Source of the DNA: Alligator mississippiensis
Lineage: Eukaryota > Chordata > Crocodylia > Alligatoridae
Assembly: GCF_030867095.1 (NCBI RefSeq)
Contig: NC_081824.1
Coordinates: 55,338,882-55,402,881 of the forward strand
Direction of reading: 5' to 3'
Length of the DNA: 64,000 bases
Of this stretch, positions 58,811-64,000 are shown in pieces (within the stretch, counting starts at the first letter, position 1; the number at the start of each line of letters is the position of its first letter). The notes below the pieces were generated by a model that saw nothing but the letters and a program-made list of their open reading frames with translations, was not told the origin of the DNA and ran no database searches. The position numbers and the translations under genes were made by a program.

Positions 58811-60953
58811 TCCGCTATGATTTTATGACTCCTGTCTAGATTAGCTTCTGAGATATTTATCTTTAAAATTTGTAGTCTGGATTATTTTAGCTGCATATAT
58901 TGTCTCCAAAATATTACCTTCATTCTTGAAGAATAATTGTTCTTGAGATATAGGTACTTCATTCTTATAGTGCTTCTTCTAAGAGATAGAGTGAAGGCTG
59001 ACACCTAGGTACTAACAATTTAGTTTTATATAGTTTTATTTTTTTCTGAATTAACTGCTGACTTTTCAGAATAGCAAGGCTTTTTTCTTCCCATCTTTTT
59101 AAAGTATATTATAAAAAAAGACAAGCATTTAAATTCAGAGACTGATTCTTGCAAGGTTTTTCATGTAAACAGATCCCTGCATCTTCATGAAGTCTCATTA
59201 TTTCTAAAGGGCTCTTTGTAGACATAGTGGCCTGCCTGAGTAGGATGACTTGAAGAGATGGAGCTTATGTCCTTAAAAAGATGATAACTGGAGGAATATC
59301 TAATCTAGAAAGCACAGTGCATGCAAATAGAATGAATACCAAAAAAATGAAGCAATGGCTTTGACAGACTTATCTGTTAAATGTATATGTATATTGTTTC
59401 TATTTTTCCATAAATTTCTAATTTTCCATTTTCATCTGCTTCAATATGGAATGTGGTTATCTTTTGAATATGATTTTCACACACTTGTCCACAGGTCATT
59501 TAATCTCTCATTCTTCAAAATGGAGGAAAGTATAAAAATCACTGTTGCCAGATGAGATAAATATTGCCAGAAGGTTTTCTGTACTAGCACTGAAAACAAC
59601 TGATAATCATATGGATTTGTAATATCATAGCAAAAGCTGAACTTTAAGTAGACATGTAAAGTAATTAGTTATTCTCTAAATCTGTAAAGCTGGCTATTTT
59701 TCAACTGGATGTAGTTCTTATATGAGACAGGTTGTCATATGTTTTTGATGGGTGTGGAACATACTCTGTTGGTGTATGGTAAGAAATTGCTACTCACCTC
59801 AAAATTCATCAATAATTTCTCTGTGCATAGCAAGTTGAAAAATGGTACACAGTTTACACTGACCATTTGGAATGCTTATTTAAACATTTTGAAATGTGTC
59901 CATCTCTAATCAGAAATACAATATCAAATAGTCTAGAGTGATGTAAAATTCATGGCCAAATGCATTCCATAGACCAAATCCAGGGATCCAACCAAAGCTG
60001 TTTTGACACAACAGATAGAGTGGGGTGGGGGGAAATAGGTGGGTTTTATTTGTGTTAAGCTCTACATACCTTCCATTTGAGATTGACTTCCTGATGCCCT
60101 GAACTGGAGGTTGCCTGCTCAAGAGTTACTCTAAATTATGCCATCTATTTGGATCTTTTAAACCTTGTCTATGTTTCCTTTACATATTAAATTTATATTC
60201 TGTCTTTGCCAAAAGAAGCTCAGGGTAGCTTACGATAATGTCCAGATAAGTTATCAAGACAGAAAAAAAATTAAAATATTTAAAAGAAGAGATTCCACAG
60301 ACCACGTTCCAAAAACTTAATCTGGTGTGCTGAACGCCTGCCCAAATAAAACAGCCTTACAATGCTTCTAGAAGAAGTTGAGGCTTGGGCTCTGATGGAA
60401 CACAAGGGGGAAGGAGTACCAGGTCTGAGGAGTAACTATTGAGAATGACATCCCACATGTTTTTGTCAAGCAAATTTGGAACACAGGAAGCTAGTATTTG
60501 TAGGAGGTTGCTTTTGGCTGGCTTTAGAGATTGCAGTGAAACATAAAGGAAGAACATGAGGTGGTGCCTTAGGTTTGTAGGACCCAGAGCATTTAAGACT
60601 TACAAACCATGATACCATCACTACATTGCCATAGCAACAAGCTACCTTACTATAGATAGCTGGTGATATAGCTGCTAAAAATAGCCGTGCACTGCTGAGA
60701 CAGTGAAGTTATGGTGGTTACTGTAACATCATTTAGTACTTCGTAAAGCAAGTACTAAATGATGGTGTAGTAACATCTGTGGCATGGGGGCCACATATGG
60801 ATGCACCCAGTGTGAATTATATCAGTTCTGTATTCAAAGATATTAATCTAAAATAAATCACTATCTTGAATTTGCAATAATCAATTTGAAGTTGGCTGCA
60901 ACCATTCTAGACAAAGCATGTTATTTCTATATTTTAGATGAAACAGTAAAAGT

Positions 60954-61223
60954 GGGAACATCTACGCATGCAATAAATGTGACTGAATATACTCCAGCTC
61001 AGTTTAAGCCAGAGTAAACTAATCCTGATGTCACCATCTACCTATGCATTTGAGCACAGTAAATTATTGTGTTGCTAGATACCACTTATATCTGACAGGA
61101 CTATCTGGCAGCACAGCAAATTAATCTTCTGTGCCCTAAGTGCCATGCATGTGTAGACAGTGATGCTTTACTGCATAGCAGATTAGTCTGCTGTGCAGTA
61201 AAGCATCTCATGTAGACATGCCC
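60954..61223. mobile_element. MITE of the GGG...CTACATG family, 270 bp
   Basis: The left end is GGGAACATCTACGCATGCAATA. The right end on the opposite strand is GGGCATGTCTACATGAGATG. The flanks AGT and ATT differ by one base. Inner phrases CTTTACTGCATAGCAG and CTGCTGTGCAGTAAAG are inverted copies. It sits about 600 bp from the second EYS exon. Confidence 0.6.
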
Positions 61224-61828
61224 ATTCTATTCCGCAGATAGTACATTCTATCTAGAGCTATAGAAGAGTACTGTACAGATGTACTGTGTATATACATTAC
61301 TAAAATATCAGAATAAAAAGAAAGCATGAGAGTTTGTCACTGGGGGACAATAGAATGTAATTTTATAATAGTTTTGTATAATTGATTTGTTCAAGTTCCT
61401 GGCAGAGAATGTAGGATACGCTTTGTGTCCATAGTATTCATATGCAAGATAAATTTATTGCATTCAATTGTTCACAATTCAAAATGCAATTAAACTTCAG
61501 TAAACTAGCTATGCTATCTTTGACATTTAATCAGCATCAGTTGTGTCAAACTGAGCCATAGCTGATTTTCAGAGAATTTAGATTTAGTTCTTCTTTGGCC
61601 TTTCATATTTACCACACACTGTCGAGATTTTAATGCATTTTCTCAATACTATTTCTAATACAGTTTCACATAAGTAACAAGCTTTTCAAAATGGATTTGA
61701 AACAATTCAATTTCTGTCATGTGTTTTCAATGAAAAGAATCATTCAGAAGCTACTGAAGTCAGAAATTGAGTTTCAAATTGTATGTTACCCTTTCTCCCC
61801 ACAATTAAAATTAAATTTAAAGACCTAC

Positions 61829-61907
61829 ATTAACATTGATCTCGCATCTGAAACTGGTCCATCCTGCTTCACAGGTGCATCGATACCCATCTATATGGTC
61901 TATGCAA
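61829..61907 (-). CDS. EYS: EYS exon (end of an EGF-like repeat), second of three
   Basis: This 79 bp exon lies 543 bp downstream of the previous one. The acceptor is TTTTATGTTTCAG. The first base, T, completes the split codon AG|T (Ser). Then come 26 full codons beginning CIDHIDGYRC and ending CEINVN, followed by a GTAGGT donor, so it leaves in phase 0. It supplies cysteines 3 to 6 of the EGF repeat begun in the upstream exon (C-x8-C-x-C-x8-C). Across the junction the repeat reads PCLHG|SC, so cysteines 2 and 3 are closer together than in a usual EGF repeat (CxNGGxC). From memory, human EYS has the same short form (PCLHGRC). The exon has no start codon and is too short to be noticed alone. 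Splice phase on both sides makes the call firm. Confidence 0.88.
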
Positions 61908-62450
61908 CTGAAACATAAAATACAAAAATACAGATTATGTACATAGAGTTAGTCCTAACTCCACTCTAATCATAACATTCTATTGTAGCCATGTACTTAT
62001 TAGTCACTTCAGAATCTGATCCAACTACTACCAAAGGCCATAGAATTTTTTCTGTTAACTTAAACTGGCTTTGCATAAGGTATATTTTGCAAGCTGAAGG
62101 TATTTTTAAAGGGCATGCATGCTTCAAAATAAAGCCTTCTCATTTCAACCTGTTGGTATGTAATAGTGGAAGATTTGCTTTTAAGTAATTTCAAGTCTAA
62201 TTAATCCACATTTATTGAAAATTGCTTTATGCTAATGAGCACCAATGAAAAAGGAACTGATGTAATGTACCAGTATATCACATTAGCTTAAATAGGCAAC
62301 ATCTGTCATCCTTAACTGTGCTTGTACTCTTACTTTATGGATAATGTAATTAAAACTATCTTTATCAACCTTCCCTTGTCATTAAATCTTCAATATTGCT
62401 AGTTAAGTACATTTTCTTGAAGATAATAATAGTAAAATAAAAATAGCTAC
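61908..62450 (-). other. EYS: EYS intron, 543 bp
   Basis: Complete intron with a GTAGCT donor and a TTTCAG acceptor on the minus strand, splitting a Ser codon (phase 2). AT-rich, with no recognisable repeat. It is very short beside its neighbours of 19.6 kb and over 42 kb. Confidence 0.85.
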
Positions 62451-62622
62451 CTTCCATGAAGACAAGGCTCTGACAAACATTCATCAGCATTTGTCTCACA
62501 GTTTGTTCCAATGAAACCACTCTTACAGTGACATTTAAAGGAGTTGATGTCATCAATACAACTTCCATTGTTGAGACACGGTACAGATATGCATTCATCT
62601 ATATTTACTTCACATCTGTTGC
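62451..62622 (-). CDS. EYS: EYS exon (EGF-like repeats), first of three in window
   Basis: This 172 bp internal exon encodes EGF-like repeats of EYS, a secreted matrix protein needed for photoreceptor integrity. Read on the minus strand, an acceptor (TTTTCATGTAG) precedes GC-AAC-AGA-TGT. The frame enters with two bases of a codon, so the previous intron is phase 1. The exon ends CAT-GGA-AG before the donor GTAGCT, leaving in phase 2. The peptide has the end of one EGF repeat ([10 protein letters not shown]), one complete six-cysteine repeat ([15 protein letters not shown], then [15 protein letters not shown]) and the start of the next ([11 protein letters not shown]). The DxDEC spacing suggests calcium-binding EGF type. 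From memory, human EYS has [26 protein letters not shown] and NPCLHGRC in the same order, which is the main reason for choosing EYS over CRB1 or Notch-like proteins. The frame is open, with no sign of decay. Confidence 0.9.
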
Positions 62623-64000
62623 CTACATGAAAACAGAACAGTAAATGAATGCAGCTTTCAAAATTCAAACATCAAAATAATATGTTGGATTTGTTTCTAT
62701 TATAAATTAAAATAAATTCTACTGAATTTTCCCTATGTTGATTATGTCATTTCTCATTCTACATCACTAACTGATTTAATGTTGGGAATTCTCTGTAAAG
62801 GCAATGCAAGAATAGGTATATCCTCAATGGGAAATACGGAACGTAGCCTTTTAGCTAAGTTATTGATAAACAATTACATACAAAGAACCTGGGAAGGTCA
62901 TAAGGAACATTTTACACTATTATTGGAAAGAGGATCTTTTTTTTTTATATATATATATATATATGAGGGGTCACAATGTTAAAATGGCATATGGTTTCTT
63001 GCCAAGCTAATTGTAATTATTTTCTCAAATTGGAAATAGTTTTCAGTGGCTTAAAGTAGAAGATGAAATGAAATCCCTTTGTATTCTTTATGAAGGTATT
63101 TATTACATTAGTGACAGATGTACTTTTCTGCTTTTAATGTGCCTTCAAACAACTGATCTACTCCTCTTCTAAAATGATATCAAAGTACCTCACAAAATAT
63201 TGGTAATTAACCCCTACAACATGTCTCTGAGGTAACACAGTATAATTATCATCATGTTTCAGTTGGAAAAATTAAACACAAAAATAAAAAGTTGTGTCCA
63301 GAAGAACATACAGCAAGACCACAACAGAACCAGAAAAAAAACAAGACTTATTGACTTTCATTTCTGAGCTTTAGCCATAGCATCCTTCTGTTCTACAATG
63401 AGACATTCACTCGAATATTTCAGGCACATGAATGTATTTAAAACACTAGTAACTGTTATACATGCAAATAGCAGTGGATCAGAAATTCCTGAAATAAAGT
63501 CTTGTTTCTTACGGCAAGAGTCAATAAAATACTCAGGGGTTGTTTGAAGTGTCAGGATTACCACTAGGGTGGTGGTGATAGGGATAAGAATTGTTTTTCT
63601 AGAAGGATGGAGTAGCACATTTGAACATTTGGATCGAGCACGTTTGCACTTTTATCCAATCAAAGAATGAAAACAATACCTCACAATGTATTAATAATCA
63701 GATGCATTTCCATCAACAATCTCTTCACCTTCTTACAAATTTCAGCTCTGTCATCCAAGCTCTTTCTTTTGTAAACACCACTTTCTATGGGGGAAGGACT
63801 CTTTGTATTCTACATTTGGAAATGCCTAGTCAATTTTGGGAAACTGCAATACAAATAATAAATGGTAACTAATACTCCACCACTACCAGTAAATATTAAT
63901 ATTCAAAAGGTGAAGCAGCAGAAAGTAATTAAGAACCTGAATACTGAATATGAATTTTCACGAAGCCATCATAGCAATTAAAATTTTCTCACTAATACAA
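62623..64000 (-). other. EYS: EYS intron, partial (upstream side)
   Basis: This is non-coding sequence upstream of the first visible exon, running off the window edge. It is AT-rich and holds a short T-run followed by a TA microsatellite near 62.94 kb. No EGF-like cysteine pattern or other recognised gene was seen on either strand. Confidence 0.75.
62937..62964. repeat. T-run plus TA microsatellite
   Basis: A short T homopolymer is followed by about 18 bp of TA repeats, inside the EYS upstream intron. Confidence 0.85.

Larger units (their letters stand above)
42266..61828 (-). other. EYS: EYS intron, 19,563 bp
   Basis: Complete phase 0 intron with a GTAGGT donor and a CTTTCAG acceptor on the minus strand. 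The 3' part (42.3-50.0 kb) is AT-rich and apparently plain apart from a GT/AC microsatellite at 47.5 kb. The 5' part (50-61.2 kb) carries LTR-like blocks, three MITE copies, a CR1 LINE and a GT microsatellite, listed separately. From 58.81 to 60.95 kb I see nothing identifiable. No further EYS exon was found, although a very short one could be missed by eye. Confidence 0.8.

Noticed and set aside
63358..63618. Minus-strand 86-codon frame with hydrophobic stretches, upstream of the EYS exons
   Set aside because: Same strand as EYS but no EGF cysteines and no suitable splice sites seen. Probably chance.
1..64000. Possible undescribed multi-gene system
   Set aside because: The only host coding sequence seen is three EYS exons. 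All other coding similarity belongs to decayed transposons, with no conserved gene cluster or unexplained long conserved frame.

Overview
The window is vertebrate nuclear DNA, almost all intron and interspersed repeat, with three spliced coding exons on the minus strand. They sit at 62451-62622, 61829-61907 and 42066-42265. Their splice phases join without a break (phase 2, then phase 0, then leaving in phase 2). Together they encode consecutive EGF-like repeats that I recognise as EYS (eyes shut homolog), a very large secreted photoreceptor protein. The window therefore lies inside EYS, transcribed right to left. From 5' to 3' of the gene it holds part of an upstream intron (62623-64000), a short 543 bp intron, a 19.6 kb intron, and at least 42 kb of the following intron. 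I see no other host gene, no bacterial-style operon and no CRISPR array.

The repeats point to a non-avian sauropsid, most likely a crocodilian. There are many decayed CR1 LINEs ending in the TTCTATGATTC-type 3' tail, a decayed Ty3/Gypsy gag-pol, a second non-CR1 LINE, hAT, Tigger-like and 3-bp-TSD DNA transposons, and GC-rich minisatellites. The species call is inference.

Layout: 0.3-0.86 kb, a Tigger-like element; 0.88-7.27 kb, a nested nest in which a TIR-bounded DNA transposon contains a minus-strand Gypsy gag-pol, itself broken by a CR1 and by two copies of one 3-bp-TSD transposon family; 8.5-9.0 kb, a TIR element; 10.2-11.0 kb, a long GC-rich inverted repeat running into a minisatellite; 12.6-13.0 kb, a MITE; 16.4-17.4 kb, a complete palindromic hAT element with a perfect 8-bp target duplication; 21.9-22.6 kb, LTR-like sequence; 23.0-26.9 kb, a non-CR1 LINE followed by a CR1 inserted into an older CR1; 29.3-29.5 kb, a 70-bp tandem repeat; 31.5-32.7 kb, CR1; 33.2-33.7 kb, MITE; 35.3-38.5 kb, a repeat cluster with a tRNA-like sequence and minisatellites; 39.1-39.4 kb, MITE; 40.8 kb, a CR1 tail; 50-54 kb, LTR-like blocks; 50.7 and 56.6 kb, MITEs; 57.1-58.8 kb, CR1; 61 kb, MITE. 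The 13.0-16.4, 17.4-19.5, 27-29.1, 33.7-35.3 and 42.3-50.0 kb stretches look like plain AT-rich intron.

I looked for an undescribed system and did not find one. The most informative items are the intact EYS exons, the datable stack of nested insertions with readable target duplications, the two large palindromic structures, and a pair of overlapping perfect hairpins at 23.45 kb that looks like a template-switch scar. All boundaries were read by eye without alignment software.
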